Below the pieces are notes generated by a model. The model saw only the letters and a list, made by a program, of their open reading frames with translations, ran no database searches and was not told where the DNA came from. From Ruminococcus sp. (GTDB lineage Bacteria > Bacillota > Clostridia > Oscillospirales > Ruminococcaceae), in the NCBI GenBank assembly GCA_015066785.1, contig SVNT01000001.1:310001-374000 (forward strand): a stretch of 64,000 bases of DNA. The letters run 5' to 3'. The stretch's first letter is position 1. Every line of letters starts with the position of its first letter. Below, piece after piece: positions 1-9,354 of the stretch. The position numbers and the translations under genes are program-made.

Positions 1-10
1 CTGTATTCAT
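1..10 (-). CDS. possible start of the next operon gene, cut by window edge
   Basis: Just downstream of the prkC stop, an ATG on the minus strand (first base at 10) begins Met-Asn-Thr and runs off the window. In many Firmicutes the gene after prkC is the ribosome GTPase rsgA, so this could be its start. No good Shine-Dalgarno is visible and only three codons can be read, so this is a position-based guess. Confidence 0.2.
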
Positions 11-17
11 ACCGTTA

Positions 18-2084
18 TTAAAGATTTGCGTCTGCAAATGCATATTCGTTGTATGTCACTTCGTAATATTCACCCGTATCGAAATTCATCATATATTCGG
101 CGAGCTTTATCGGCGTAGAGCCTGTATATGATGTGATTTCGACGATAATGCTCTTTGTACCGCTTCCACGGACGGTCATTGTTACATAGTCAAGACTTGT
201 AACACTTCCCTTTGATACGGAGTCTACAAGGTCGCCGTCGATATATGCCTTGAAGGTGTATCCTCCCGTACTTCCCTGTGTAATCGGAACATTCATATAG
301 TATGAGTTCACGGCAGCCGTTCCCGTACTTACATAAATAGTGATTTCGGTGTCGGGCTGAACAACTTCCATATGATTGATTGACTGCGCAACAACCTCAC
401 CCGCAGGAGCCGTGGAATCCTTTTCCTCGATAACGGGAACAAGATTCTTCTCTATAAGAGCCTTTTCGGCTTCTTCCTTTGTCATTCCGACAAGCTGAGG
501 AACGATAACATCCTGCATTTCAGGGCCAAGGCTGACAATCATAGTTACCGTTGAGCCGTACTTTGCAGTCGAGCCGCCGACAGGGTCGGTAGAAACGATA
601 AAGCCCTGGGTGATGTCCTCGTTTATAGCACTTGTGGTTGCAACATAGAATCCCGCATCTTCGAGAATTTTCTTCGCACGGGTCTGTTCGTAGTTTGCAA
701 CATCGGGCACCGCAACCATACGGATTCCCTTACTTACGGTTACCTTTATGGGCTTGATTGCCTTTACCGTGCTGTTTTCACGGATCTGCTGCTCGATAAT
801 AACGCCTGCTTCATATTCGGAATATTCCTCGTCGGCAATTTCAAATGTGAAATGCGAATACTTCGACTTTGCCTCATCGAGAGTCATTCCGACAAGATTA
901 GGCATATTGTAGCTTTCGGTGTCGCCCATTCCGAGCATATCAATAACGGCATTTGTGATAAAGAATGCCGCAATGATTACAACCGCCGCAGTTATTGCAA
1001 CTAGTACGGGGACAATCAGCGAACGACCTCTTGAATCGTCATCGTCGTCATCGTCATCGTCGTAATAATCGTATTCGTCATCGTATTCTTCGTCGTATTC
1101 TTCGTACTTCGGAGCCGCCTTTTTCTTCGCCACTTTCGGTTTCTCCTTGTTTATTTTTACTGTTTTGTCCATCTTCGATTTTTCGCTGACAGGCTGGAAA
1201 TATATCGTGCTTTCGTCAGCAGACGGAGTAAGATACTTATATTCAAATACAATACTGGGGTTTCTCTTGAATTCCTCAATATCCTTTATCATTTCCGAAG
1301 CGGACTGATAACGCTTTGAGGCTTCCTTATACATTGCCCTTACAACGATATCCTCAAGACCTTCGGGAATTGTCTCGTTGATTTCCCTCGGATTTTTTGC
1401 CTTCGTCTGCATATGCATAAGGGCAACGGAAACGGGATTGTCTGCGTCGAAGGGTTTCTGACCCGTAAGCATTTCGTAAAGCATAACGCCGACGGAATAA
1501 ATGTCGCTCTTTTCGTCGGTTATGTCGCCTCTCGCCTGCTCGGGACTGATGTAATGTACGGAGCCTATTGCCTTATCGGAGAAGGTCTTGCCTTCTTCAC
1601 GGGCAAAACGGGCAATTCCGAAGTCCATGACCTTTATTGTGCCGTCGGGGAAAAGCATTATGTTCTGGGGTTTTATATCACGGTGTACAATTCCTCTGTC
1701 GTGAGCGTGCTGAAGCGCACGGAGCACCTGGATGATGAAGTGGATAGCGTCCTTCCATTTGAGTACGCCCTGCTGCTCCATAAACTCCTTGAGAGTAATT
1801 CCGTCGATATATTCCATCACGATGAACTGGATTTTTTCTGTAAATCCGACATCGTAAATCTTCACGATATTAGGATGCGACAAAACGGCTATCGCCTTGG
1901 ATTCATTCCTGAATCGTCTGAGAAATTCCTCGTCGTTTGAAAATTCATTCTTGAGGATTTTCACGGCAACAACCTTATCATCGATTATGTCGACAGCTTT
2001 GTAAACCTCGGCCATACCGCCGATGCCGATAAGCTCTGTGATTTCATAGCGCCCATCCAGCTTTCTGCCTATGTTTTTATCCAT
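18..2084 (-). CDS. prkC: PASTA-domain Ser/Thr protein kinase (PrkC/PknB type)
   Basis: Membrane Ser/Thr kinase that senses peptidoglycan fragments or lipid II through extracellular PASTA repeats and phosphorylates cell-wall and translation targets. The 688-aa protein has a kinase domain at about residues 13-272 with glycine loop GIGGMAEVY, Lys42, catalytic HRDIKPQN (134-141) and DFG (154-156). A very acidic, Tyr-rich stretch (327-350) ends in a run of nine Asp just before one membrane span (about 355-380). Three PASTA repeats follow (about 393-600), then about 90 extra residues of unknown fold. ATG at 2084 is preferred because GGGAGTGGGA lies just upstream; an in-frame GTG three codons earlier is less likely. 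Its phosphatase partner is the upstream gene, and a likely extra promoter overlaps the end of that gene. Confidence 0.95.
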   Translation of the reverse strand: MDKNIGRKLDGRYEITELIGIGGMAEVYKAVDIIDDKVVAVKILKNEFSNDEEFLRRFRNESKAIAVLSHPNIVKIYDVGFTEKIQFIVMEYIDGITLKEFMEQQGVLKWKDAIHFIIQVLRALQHAHDRGIVHRDIKPQNIMLFPDGTIKVMDFGIARFAREEGKTFSDKAIGSVHYISPEQARGDITDEKSDIYSVGVMLYEMLTGQKPFDADNPVSVALMHMQTKAKNPREINETIPEGLEDIVVRAMYKEASKRYQSASEMIKDIEEFKRNPSIVFEYKYLTPSADESTIYFQPVSEKSKMDKTVKINKEKPKVAKKKAAPKYEEYDEEYDDEYDYYDDDDDDDDDSRGRSLIVPVLVAITAAVVIIAAFFITNAVIDMLGMGDTESYNMPNLVGMTLDEAKSKYSHFTFEIADEEYSEYEAGVIIEQQIRENSTVKAIKPIKVTVSKGIRMVAVPDVANYEQTRAKKILEDAGFYVATTSAINEDITQGFIVSTDPVGGSTAKYGSTVTMIVSLGPEMQDVIVPQLVGMTKEEAEKALIEKNLVPVIEEKDSTAPAGEVVAQSINHMEVVQPDTEITIYVSTGTAAVNSYYMNVPITQGSTGGYTFKAYIDGDLVDSVSKGSVTSLDYVTMTVRGSGTKSIIVEITSYTGSTPIKLAEYMMNFDTGEYYEVTYNEYAFADANL

Positions 2085-2128
2085 TTGTCCCACTCCCGCT
2101 CAACAATATAGTGATAAGCAATTATATT

Positions 2129-2157
2129 ATTATATCATAAGTCCTTTATAAGTGCAA
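2129..2157 (-). promoter_or_regulatory. candidate internal promoter for prkC
   Basis: TTGCAC (2152-2157), a 17-bp spacer and a perfect TATAAT (2129-2134) on the minus strand. It overlaps the last codons of the phosphatase gene and lies about 45 bp before the prkC start. It could let the kinase be expressed apart from the long operon. The AT-rich setting makes a chance match possible. Confidence 0.45.
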
Positions 2158-2863
2158 GTGTTATGTTATCGTTACCCTTCTGTTCGATAACATGGCTGAT
2201 AAGCCTGTCGGCACATTCGTCAGCGTCGTAATTGCCGATGTACTCGGCGATAACTTCATTCGTGCAATAGTTTGAAAGTCCGTCGGAGCAAAGGAGCAAC
2301 GCCCCGCCTTCTGAAACGGAAATCTCGAAATAGTCGATGTCTACCGACTGAACAACTCCGACTGCTTTGGTTATTTTATTGCGCAGAGGATGATTGCGCA
2401 TTTCCTCTTCGCCGATTTCGCCCTGCTCGTAAAGAAATCTCACTACAGTATGGTCAGTTGTAACCTGATTTAAGCAGCCGTGCTCGAAAACATAGCCCCT
2501 GCTGTCGCCGACATTGACCATATGAACCACTCCGTCACGGACGATGGCAGCCACGCAGGTGGTACCCATTCCCTCTCTCGACTCGTCGTCACGGGCAGCA
2601 TTGTATACAACCACATTGGCAGCTCCCACAGCAGAAGTAAGAAGATTCTTTATATTGTTGGAATCAAAGTCTTCCCTGTAACCGCTTGTAACACGGTCGT
2701 AAACCATATTGATGGCAAGTTCGCTGGCAAGCCCTCCCGCATTTTCGCCGCCCATTCCGTCACAGACAACCGCAAAGGCGGTATTGTCGTTAAGGATAGC
2801 AACTTTTACACGGTCCTGGTTTTCCTTGCGTGAACCTATGTCTGTTCTTGATACTGCGTTCAT
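2135..2863 (-). CDS. prpC: PP2C-type protein phosphatase (Stp/PrpC)
   Basis: Mn/Mg-dependent Ser/Thr phosphatase of the PPM/PP2C family that reverses PrkC phosphorylation. The 242-aa length is typical of bacterial single-domain enzymes. Visible family motifs are the N-terminal SRKENQD segment, DGMGG (35-39), GDSRGY in the middle, LLCSDGL and the C-terminal GNDNITL, all carrying the metal-binding aspartates. It is cytosolic, with no signal or membrane segment. It sits between rlmN and prkC in the same operon, the usual Firmicute order for this kinase/phosphatase pair. Confidence 0.95.
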   Translation of the reverse strand: MNAVSRTDIGSRKENQDRVKVAILNDNTAFAVVCDGMGGENAGGLASELAINMVYDRVTSGYREDFDSNNIKNLLTSAVGAANVVVYNAARDDESREGMGTTCVAAIVRDGVVHMVNVGDSRGYVFEHGCLNQVTTDHTVVRFLYEQGEIGEEEMRNHPLRNKITKAVGVVQSVDIDYFEISVSEGGALLLCSDGLSNYCTNEVIAEYIGNYDADECADRLISHVIEQKGNDNITLALIKDL

Positions 2864-2877
2864 GGTATTCTCCTAAA

Positions 2878-3906
2878 TCAGATTTCATACTCCCTGCGGA
2901 GCTGTCCGCAGGCGGCGTTTATGTCACTTCCGAGAGTTCTTCTGACTGTTGCGTTCAGCCCGCCTTTTTCGAGGGCAAGCTGAAAGTTCCTCACGGAATT
3001 TTTGTTTGATTTATAGTCCCGTTCCTTTATCTGATTGACGGGAATAAGATTTACATGACAATTTATCCCTCTCAGGAGGCGTATAAGCTCGTCGGCGGAA
3101 TCCCTGCCGTCGTTTACACCCTCAATAACCGCATACTCAAAAGAAATTCTGCGCCCCGTCTTGTCGATATACTTCCTGCAGGCGTCAATCAGCGTTTCAA
3201 TGGGATATGTTTTATTCACGGGCATTATCTCACTTCTTGCGGTGTTATTTGTTGCGTGTAGGGAAATCGAAAGCGTCAGCCCGTAATGTCTGTCTGCAAG
3301 CTCGTTTATTTTATCAACAAGTCCGCATGTGGAGAGTGAAAGATGCCTCAGACTGAGGTTTGTGCCTTCCTTTGAGGAGATTATGTCAAGAAACGACATT
3401 ACATTGTCGTAATTGTCGAGAGGCTCTCCTATCCCCATAAGCACGATGCTGGAGATTTTTCTTCCCGATTCTCTTTCCGCCTCGTAAATCTGCAAAAGCA
3501 TTTCAGACGGAAGAAGATTCCGTTTGAATCCCGCAATGGTCGATGCACAGAACTTACAGCCCATCTTACAGCCGACCTGCGTGGAAATGCATATACTGTC
3601 GCCGTGTTTGTAATCCATAAGTACGCATTCAATGTGATTTCCGTCGGAAAGCTCATAAAGATATTTTACTGTATTATCAATCGTCGATTCAAGTTTTTTC
3701 ACGATTTTTATGCAATTTATACAGAATTTGTCACTCAGCTTTGTCTGTAAAGCCGACGAAATATTCGTCATATCGGAAAACGACGACACCCTTTTGAGAT
3801 GAAGCCACTCATATATCTGCTTTGCACGGAATTTCTTCTCGCCCATTGCAAGTATAATCTCCTCCAGCTCCGAAAGCCTGAGAGAGAGGATGTCCGTTTT
3901 TTCCAT
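2878..3906 (-). CDS. rlmN: 23S rRNA A2503/tRNA A37 C2-methyltransferase RlmN
   Basis: Radical SAM enzyme that methylates C2 of A2503 in 23S rRNA and A37 in some tRNAs. The cluster-binding CxxxCxxC appears as GCKMGCKFC at about residues 113-121, and the methyl-carrying C-terminal Cys lies in NAACGQLRRE about ten residues from the end. The ~342-aa length is normal. GTG (3909) and ATG (3906) are adjacent possible starts behind AGGAG. The ATG overlaps the TGA of rsmB, which suggests translational coupling. Confidence 0.95.
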   Translation of the reverse strand: MEKTDILSLRLSELEEIILAMGEKKFRAKQIYEWLHLKRVSSFSDMTNISSALQTKLSDKFCINCIKIVKKLESTIDNTVKYLYELSDGNHIECVLMDYKHGDSICISTQVGCKMGCKFCASTIAGFKRNLLPSEMLLQIYEAERESGRKISSIVLMGIGEPLDNYDNVMSFLDIISSKEGTNLSLRHLSLSTCGLVDKINELADRHYGLTLSISLHATNNTARSEIMPVNKTYPIETLIDACRKYIDKTGRRISFEYAVIEGVNDGRDSADELIRLLRGINCHVNLIPVNQIKERDYKSNKNSVRNFQLALEKGGLNATVRRTLGSDINAACGQLRREYEI

Positions 3907-5216
3907 CACTTTATTCTCCTGACCTTTGATATAAAAAATCCGTCACTTCCGAAAAACCTCGGGAATAATGTCGCCTTGTATGAGCCGAAAGGCTCTCCCA
4001 GCGGAGCGAGGAATTCCACGCCCTCGAAATCATCGTGTTCGGCAAGAAACCTGTCGATTACCCCGTCGTTTTCTTCCCGTGACACCGAGCAGGTTGAATA
4101 TACAAGCTCTCCTCCGACTTTAAGGTATTTTGCAGAGTTGCAGAGTATCTTGTATTGTATCTCGGGAAGATTTTTCAGGTCTTCCTGATTTTTGTACTTG
4201 ATTTCGGGCTTTTTCCCGATAACCCCGAGTCCTGCACAGACCACATCGCAAAGGATTTTATCCGCTTCGGGAATTTCGGGATTGTAAGCGGAGGCATCTG
4301 CCACTCCGACTGTAATATTGTCAAGTCCCAGCCTTTTTGCACCGTCCGATATGAGTTTCACACGGTTTTCGTGAAGGTCGTAAGCGTACACCTTACCCTT
4401 GCCGTTCATCATTTCGGCAATAGTGAAGGCTTTTCCACCCGGTGCGGAGCAGACATCAAGCACCGTGTCATTCTCGTCGGGAGAAAGTGCCATACAGCAA
4501 AGCTGTGAGGCGGTATCCTGAACATGAAACAGTCCTTTTTTATACAATTCACTTGATGTTATATCTGTAAAGTTATCTACCTTTATACAATTTTCAATGA
4601 AATCAACGCATTTTCCGTCAATTTTCAGCTTCTGTAATTCATCGAGAACTTCCGCCGTAGTCGTTTTTGTATTGTTAATCCTGAGTGTAAAGCTACTGTC
4701 ATTTACAGAAGATTTCAGCATATCCACGGCATTTTCCTCGCCATATTCCGAAATCCACTTCTCCACAAGCCATTCGGGAGATGAATATTCAACCGAAAGC
4801 GCCTTTACTCTGTCCGTCGGGAGTGTGAGCTTCTTCCCGTCACGGATAAAACTGCGGAGTATCGCATTCACCATAGCCGACGCACTTGTACGCCTGAGCT
4901 TTTTGGTGATATTTACGCTTTCGTTTACCGCCGCATTATCGGGAACAGAAGTATACAGCAACTGATAAATTCCCATACGCAATGCGGTGAGAACCTCAAT
5001 ATCCAGCTTTGACAGCGGCTTTGTGAGGTAGTTTGAAAGAACATAGTCAAGGGTAATTCTGCGCTCAATTACTCCGTAAAACAGTCGGCTGACAAAACGC
5101 TTATCCTCGGGAGAGAGGTCGGAATGTGAAAGTTCTTTATCAAGAAGTATGTTGGAATACGAGCTTTCTTCCATTCGTATAAGCAGCTTTGCAACTGTAA
5201 GTCTTGCCGACGCCAT
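3906..5216 (-). CDS. rsmB: 16S rRNA C967 5-methyltransferase RsmB
   Basis: SAM-dependent m5C methyltransferase for 16S rRNA position 967. At 436 aa it has the expected N-terminal NusB-like RNA-binding domain (about 1-135) and a C-terminal Rossmann methyltransferase. The SAM loop DVCSAPGGKA, the motif IV cysteine in DVVCAGLG and the catalytic-cycle cysteine in YSTCSVSREEND are visible. Motif IV is usually DAPCSGLG, so the VV and A are small departures. A strong GGAGGGTG precedes the start. It is one of four RNA or translation modification genes in a row here. Confidence 0.93.
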   Translation of the reverse strand: MASARLTVAKLLIRMEESSYSNILLDKELSHSDLSPEDKRFVSRLFYGVIERRITLDYVLSNYLTKPLSKLDIEVLTALRMGIYQLLYTSVPDNAAVNESVNITKKLRRTSASAMVNAILRSFIRDGKKLTLPTDRVKALSVEYSSPEWLVEKWISEYGEENAVDMLKSSVNDSSFTLRINNTKTTTAEVLDELQKLKIDGKCVDFIENCIKVDNFTDITSSELYKKGLFHVQDTASQLCCMALSPDENDTVLDVCSAPGGKAFTIAEMMNGKGKVYAYDLHENRVKLISDGAKRLGLDNITVGVADASAYNPEIPEADKILCDVVCAGLGVIGKKPEIKYKNQEDLKNLPEIQYKILCNSAKYLKVGGELVYSTCSVSREENDGVIDRFLAEHDDFEGVEFLAPLGEPFGSYKATLFPRFFGSDGFFISKVRRIK

Positions 5217-5228
5217 AACACCCTCCGA

Positions 5229-6164
5229 TTAATTGAGTATTGTTCCCTTTTCTATTCTGTTGCCACGGAGATAATCCGCAGCCGCCATTCTTTTTCCGCC
5301 CTCAGCCTGAATTTCACGGACAATAATACCGTTTCCGTCACCGCAGGCAACGACGAATTTCTTTTCATCGACAATTTCGCCCGCAGAGCCGTTCACCTTC
5401 CCTGCAAGAGAGGATTTGTATATCTTGATTTTCTTTTCGCCGAGAATTGCCGTAGCACAGGGCCAGTCCGAAAGGCCTCGTATCTGATTGTGTATCTCCT
5501 GTGCGGATTTTGTAAAATCTATCGGGCAAAGTTCCTTTGAAAGCATAGGCGAATATGAGCTTTCATCGTCATTCTGCTTTTTCGGGGAAAGATTGCCGTC
5601 CTTCACGGCTTTTATCGTGTCAAGCATAACCTTTGCACCGATTTCCGAAAGTCTGTCGTGAAGTTCACTTGCAGTTTCGTCAACACCGATTTCGGTTTCT
5701 TCGGACAAAAGCATATCGCCCGTGTCAAGACCTTCCGCCATCAGCATTGTTGTAACTCCCGTAGTTTTTTCACCGTTGAGCACACTCCACTGAATAGGGC
5801 CTGCACCACGATATTTCGGCAACAATGACGCATGGACATTGATGCAGTGATATTTCGGGGCGTCGAGGATTTCCTTCGGAAGTATCTTTCCGTAAGCGAC
5901 AACTATTATAATGTCGGGGGCGATTTCGTTTATGACACGGAGTGCCTCCTCTGCGTCCTCGCCTTTTTTGAGGCTCTGCGGCTGATACACGGGAATGTTA
6001 TTCTCAACCGCAAGAACTTTTACAGGCGGAGGTGTCAGCTTGTACCCTCTGCCCTTCGGCTTGTCAGGCTGTGTGAATACCGCAGTTACATTCTCACCGC
6101 TGTCAATGAGTGCTTTTAGACAAGGCACTGCAAAGTCGGGAGTTCCCATAAAAATTATATTCAT
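5229..6164 (-). CDS. fmt: methionyl-tRNA formyltransferase
   Basis: Formylates initiator Met-tRNA using 10-formyl-THF. The 311-aa protein starts with FMGTPDFAVPCL and has the formyl-transfer motif HASLLPKYRGAGPIQW with catalytic Asn/His/Asp context, then a C-terminal OB-like tRNA-binding domain. Its start overlaps the stop of def by one base, the near-universal def-fmt pairing that adds the formyl group and later removes it. Confidence 0.97.
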   Translation of the reverse strand: MNIIFMGTPDFAVPCLKALIDSGENVTAVFTQPDKPKGRGYKLTPPPVKVLAVENNIPVYQPQSLKKGEDAEEALRVINEIAPDIIIVVAYGKILPKEILDAPKYHCINVHASLLPKYRGAGPIQWSVLNGEKTTGVTTMLMAEGLDTGDMLLSEETEIGVDETASELHDRLSEIGAKVMLDTIKAVKDGNLSPKKQNDDESSYSPMLSKELCPIDFTKSAQEIHNQIRGLSDWPCATAILGEKKIKIYKSSLAGKVNGSAGEIVDEKKFVVACGDGNGIIVREIQAEGGKRMAAADYLRGNRIEKGTILN

Positions 6165-6661
6165 TATTTTCTTTTCCTCTTTTTAGTATGTTTGTCAAGG
6201 TCTTCGGGAGTTACAAATTCATCGACAAAGTCGATAAACAACTTTCCGTCAAGGTGGTCAATCTCATGGCATGCGCATCTTGCCGAAAGTCCTGAAAGAC
6301 GATATTCATACTCGTCGCCGTGTCTGTCCTGCGCTCTTACAACGCACTTTGTGGGTCTTGTGACATATCCCCACTTGTCAGGACAGGAAAGACAGCCTTC
6401 TATGTCACGCTCCTGCTTCTTGCTGAATTTTACGATAACGGGATTCACCATTTCAAGAAAACCGAGGTCTTCATCGTAAACCACGCACAGACGACGGAGT
6501 GTTCCGACCTGCGGGCCTGCGAGGCCTACGCCGTTGGCACCCTGAAGTGTTTCAATCATATCGTCAAGAAGCTCTCCGAGTTTTTCGTCGAATACTTCTA
6601 TCGGCTTGCATTTCTTTCTGAGAATTTCATCGCCTTTTTTTACAATGTTTCGTACAGCCAT
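6164..6661 (-). CDS. def: peptide deformylase
   Basis: Metalloenzyme removing the N-formyl group from new proteins. All three signature motifs are present in the 165-aa protein: GVGLAGPQVG, EGCLS (metal-binding Cys) and HEIDH (two metal-binding His and the catalytic Glu). The C-terminal tail is very basic (HTKKRKRK). A strong AGGAGG precedes the ATG. It sits between priA and fmt in the operon. Confidence 0.97.
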   Translation of the reverse strand: MAVRNIVKKGDEILRKKCKPIEVFDEKLGELLDDMIETLQGANGVGLAGPQVGTLRRLCVVYDEDLGFLEMVNPVIVKFSKKQERDIEGCLSCPDKWGYVTRPTKCVVRAQDRHGDEYEYRLSGLSARCACHEIDHLDGKLFIDFVDEFVTPEDLDKHTKKRKRK

Positions 6662-6676
6662 TTAAAGCTCCTCCTG

Positions 6677-9121
6677 TTATAAACCGATTTCTCCGTTGAT
6701 GTCTACATAAACGCTCACATTCGAGAAATTCTTGTACCCTGCCGTTGCGGTGTAAACATCGGATATATATTTTCTGAAAGTCGGTGTGTTTTTTGCTTTT
6801 ATGATTATCTTGTAGCGGTATTTTCCGTTGATTTTACCTATTGCCGCTCTCGTCGGGCCAAGCACTCTCATCGGGAAATCCGCCTTGATTTTTCCGAGTT
6901 CCTGTTTCATCAGGTCGAGGAATATCTTCGTTGCGTTTTCTGCGTCAATATCCACAGCTGAGGAAAATCCCACGACGCATATATCGCAATACGGAGGATA
7001 TATAAGCGCCTTGCGAAGAGCGATTTCCTCCTCGTAAAAGCCTTTGTAATCCTGTATCGCCGCAAGGTTTAAAATATAATGCGACGGAGAAAATGTCTGC
7101 AATATCGCGCGGCCACATTTATCGCCACGGCCGCTTCTTCCGACAACCTGAGTTATAAGGGAGAATGTCCTCTCATAGCTCCTGAAATCGCCTGCGTACA
7201 AAGCCGTATCAAGCGATATTACGCCGACAAGCGTGACATTCGGGAAATCAAGTCCCTTGGCAATCATCTGCGTACCGACCATTATATCGTATTCACCGTC
7301 TGCAAACGCCTTGAATTTCTTTTCGTGTGCAAAACGGGAATATGTAGTATCTGCATCCATACGGAGTATTCTTGCATCCGGAAACAGCGACTGAATTTCA
7401 TCCTCAATACGCTGAGTACCTACGCCCGAGCGTTTCATATGGTCACAGCCACAGCTTGTGCAGGTTTCGGAAAACTCCTGCTGGTAACCGCAATAGTGAC
7501 ATATAAGCTGACCGTTCACCTTGTGGTATGTCAACGGAATGTCACATTCGGGGCAAGTGACAGGCTCTCTGCACTGGGGACAGCTGATGTAGGTATTGTA
7601 CCCTCTTCTGTTAAGCAGAAGTATTGTCTGCTCGCCATGTTCAAGATTGTAGTTTATTTCACTACACAGCTTATCGCTGAAGCCTGAAGTATTGCCGTTC
7701 TGAAGTTCCGCTCCCATATCGACTATGCTGACATCGGGCAGAGGATTCTGCGTGTATCTTTCAGGCATTTCGAAAAGTGTATAGATTTTATTCTTTGCGT
7801 AAAAATAGCTCTCAAGCGACGGAGTTGCAGACGCCATAAGAAGTACACAGTTATGAGTACTGCAGCGTTTCTTGGCAACATCACGCGCGTGATAGCGTGG
7901 AGATTGCTCGGACTTGTATGTCCTTTCATCCTCCTCGTCCATAATTATAAGCCCGATATTTTCAAGGGGAGCAAAAACCGCACTTCTTGTTCCGATAACA
8001 ATTCTTGCCTGTCCCGAAATTATGCGCTTGTATTCGTTGAGGCGTTGTCCTATGGACATATTGCTGTGTATAACAGCGACAACATCCCCGAAAACCCTTG
8101 TAAACTGCCCCACGACCTGCGGCGTAAGAGAAATCTGCGGTATGAGAAGTATGGCATTCCTGCCATTTTTAAGGGTGTAGTCAATCAGTTTTATGAATAC
8201 CGAGGTTTTGCCGCTTCCTGTAACGCCGTGCAAGAGTGCGCCCGCAGGCTCTTTCCTTTCAATCATTGCGCAGAGTCCGTCAAAGACCTCTCTCTGCTTA
8301 TCGGAAAGAACTATATCGTCGGGGTTGAGGTCTTTCTCAACATCGGGAGTTATGATTTCCTCGTATTCGTATTCCGTCACAAGCCCTCTCTTGCAGAGGT
8401 TCTTGCAGACAACCGCTGTCACATTGCAGAGATAGCATATCTCTTTGAGCGACGCAGAGCCGTTTTCTTCAAGCGTTTCAAGAACCTTACGCTGTTTGGG
8501 TGTGATTTCAACGCTGACATTCCCCGAAAGATAATCGTCGGAAAGCCTCAGCATCCTAACGGTATCGTCCTTTTTGGTACGCTTGAAAGTATCATATTCC
8601 GCAATAACGCCTTTGTTAAGAAGAGAAAGAACTACCTCTTTTTTCGACGGCACTTCGGAATAATCAAGCAAGGCGTCTGTTTCCTTCTGGCTCGAAGATG
8701 ATTTCAGCGCCTCGTAGATGTTTTTTTCCTCTTGTGTAAGCTCGGGAATTTCGCCCGTGTCCGAAAGGATATATTTCTGCGAAAATGTGACATTCATTCC
8801 CGACGGAACAATCGTCTTGAATGCGTCAAAATATGTGCAGAGTGAAAAATCCTTCAGCCATTTGATAAGGTCGACCATTTCCCCGCTCAGAAGAGGTTTT
8901 TCGTCAATAACCGAAATAATCGGCTTGAGCTTTGCCGCACTGCCCTCGGAAATACCGAGGATAACGCCGACACGCTTACGGTTTCCGTATCCGAAAGGTA
9001 CAAGCACCCTCGCACCGACAACCGCTTTTTCCGAAAGTAAATCGGGAACTTTATAGCTGTACAGTTTATCATAGCCATAAGTTGTCGCACTTATCGCAAC
9101 AGAAAGTATCTTTTCAGACAT
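6677..9121 (-). CDS. priA: primosomal replication restart helicase PriA
   Basis: 3'-5' superfamily 2 helicase that reloads the replisome at stalled forks. The 814-aa protein has the N-terminal 3' DNA-binding domain, a winged-helix region, Walker A HGVTGSGKTS, helicase motifs and the zinc-binding insertion with paired Cys (CPQCREPVTCPEC, CHYCG, CTSCG). Motif II reads DEED where E. coli and B. subtilis have DEEH. Length and domain order are normal. It is encoded between rpoZ and def. Confidence 0.95.
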   Translation of the reverse strand: MSEKILSVAISATTYGYDKLYSYKVPDLLSEKAVVGARVLVPFGYGNRKRVGVILGISEGSAAKLKPIISVIDEKPLLSGEMVDLIKWLKDFSLCTYFDAFKTIVPSGMNVTFSQKYILSDTGEIPELTQEEKNIYEALKSSSSQKETDALLDYSEVPSKKEVVLSLLNKGVIAEYDTFKRTKKDDTVRMLRLSDDYLSGNVSVEITPKQRKVLETLEENGSASLKEICYLCNVTAVVCKNLCKRGLVTEYEYEEIITPDVEKDLNPDDIVLSDKQREVFDGLCAMIERKEPAGALLHGVTGSGKTSVFIKLIDYTLKNGRNAILLIPQISLTPQVVGQFTRVFGDVVAVIHSNMSIGQRLNEYKRIISGQARIVIGTRSAVFAPLENIGLIIMDEEDERTYKSEQSPRYHARDVAKKRCSTHNCVLLMASATPSLESYFYAKNKIYTLFEMPERYTQNPLPDVSIVDMGAELQNGNTSGFSDKLCSEINYNLEHGEQTILLLNRRGYNTYISCPQCREPVTCPECDIPLTYHKVNGQLICHYCGYQQEFSETCTSCGCDHMKRSGVGTQRIEDEIQSLFPDARILRMDADTTYSRFAHEKKFKAFADGEYDIMVGTQMIAKGLDFPNVTLVGVISLDTALYAGDFRSYERTFSLITQVVGRSGRGDKCGRAILQTFSPSHYILNLAAIQDYKGFYEEEIALRKALIYPPYCDICVVGFSSAVDIDAENATKIFLDLMKQELGKIKADFPMRVLGPTRAAIGKINGKYRYKIIIKAKNTPTFRKYISDVYTATAGYKNFSNVSVYVDINGEIGL

Positions 9122-9141
9122 ATAAAGTCCTCCGACAAAAA

Positions 9142-9354
9142 TCAGTCTTTTTTAGCAATAGACGGGTCTTCGATAATTCTGCACTTGCCTGCCGCAAATT
9201 CCTCAACGGCAGCCTTTACGGGCTTTTCGTCAAGCGGCTTTTTGCTTTCGCTGATTTCGTCTGCGATTTCTCTGGCTCTTTTAGCCACTCCTATAACGAG
9301 TGAATAATAACTCTCATTCTTTGTTGCAAGCTGTGATACTGATGGTCTAAGCAT
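9142..9354 (-). CDS. rpoZ: RNA polymerase omega subunit
   Basis: Small RNA polymerase subunit that helps assemble beta'. It is about 70 aa, with the family-like N-terminus [20 protein letters not shown] followed by the AKRAREI helix. ATG at 9354 is chosen because GGAGAGGTG sits seven bases upstream; the in-frame TTG two codons earlier is too close to that site. Its start overlaps the end of gmk, and gmk-rpoZ is a conserved order in Firmicutes. Confidence 0.88.
   Translation of the reverse strand: MLRPSVSQLATKNESYYSLVIGVAKRAREIADEISESKKPLDEKPVKAAVEEFAAGKCRIIEDPSIAKKD

Noticed and set aside
1065-1120. Short tandem repeat (gtcatcgtc-like) in prkC
   Set aside because: It simply encodes the Asp/Glu/Tyr-rich stretch of the kinase and lies in a conserved reading frame, so it is not a separate repeat element.
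7853-8701. 282-codon plus-strand open frame
   Set aside because: Antisense of priA with no recognisable domain or ribosome site.
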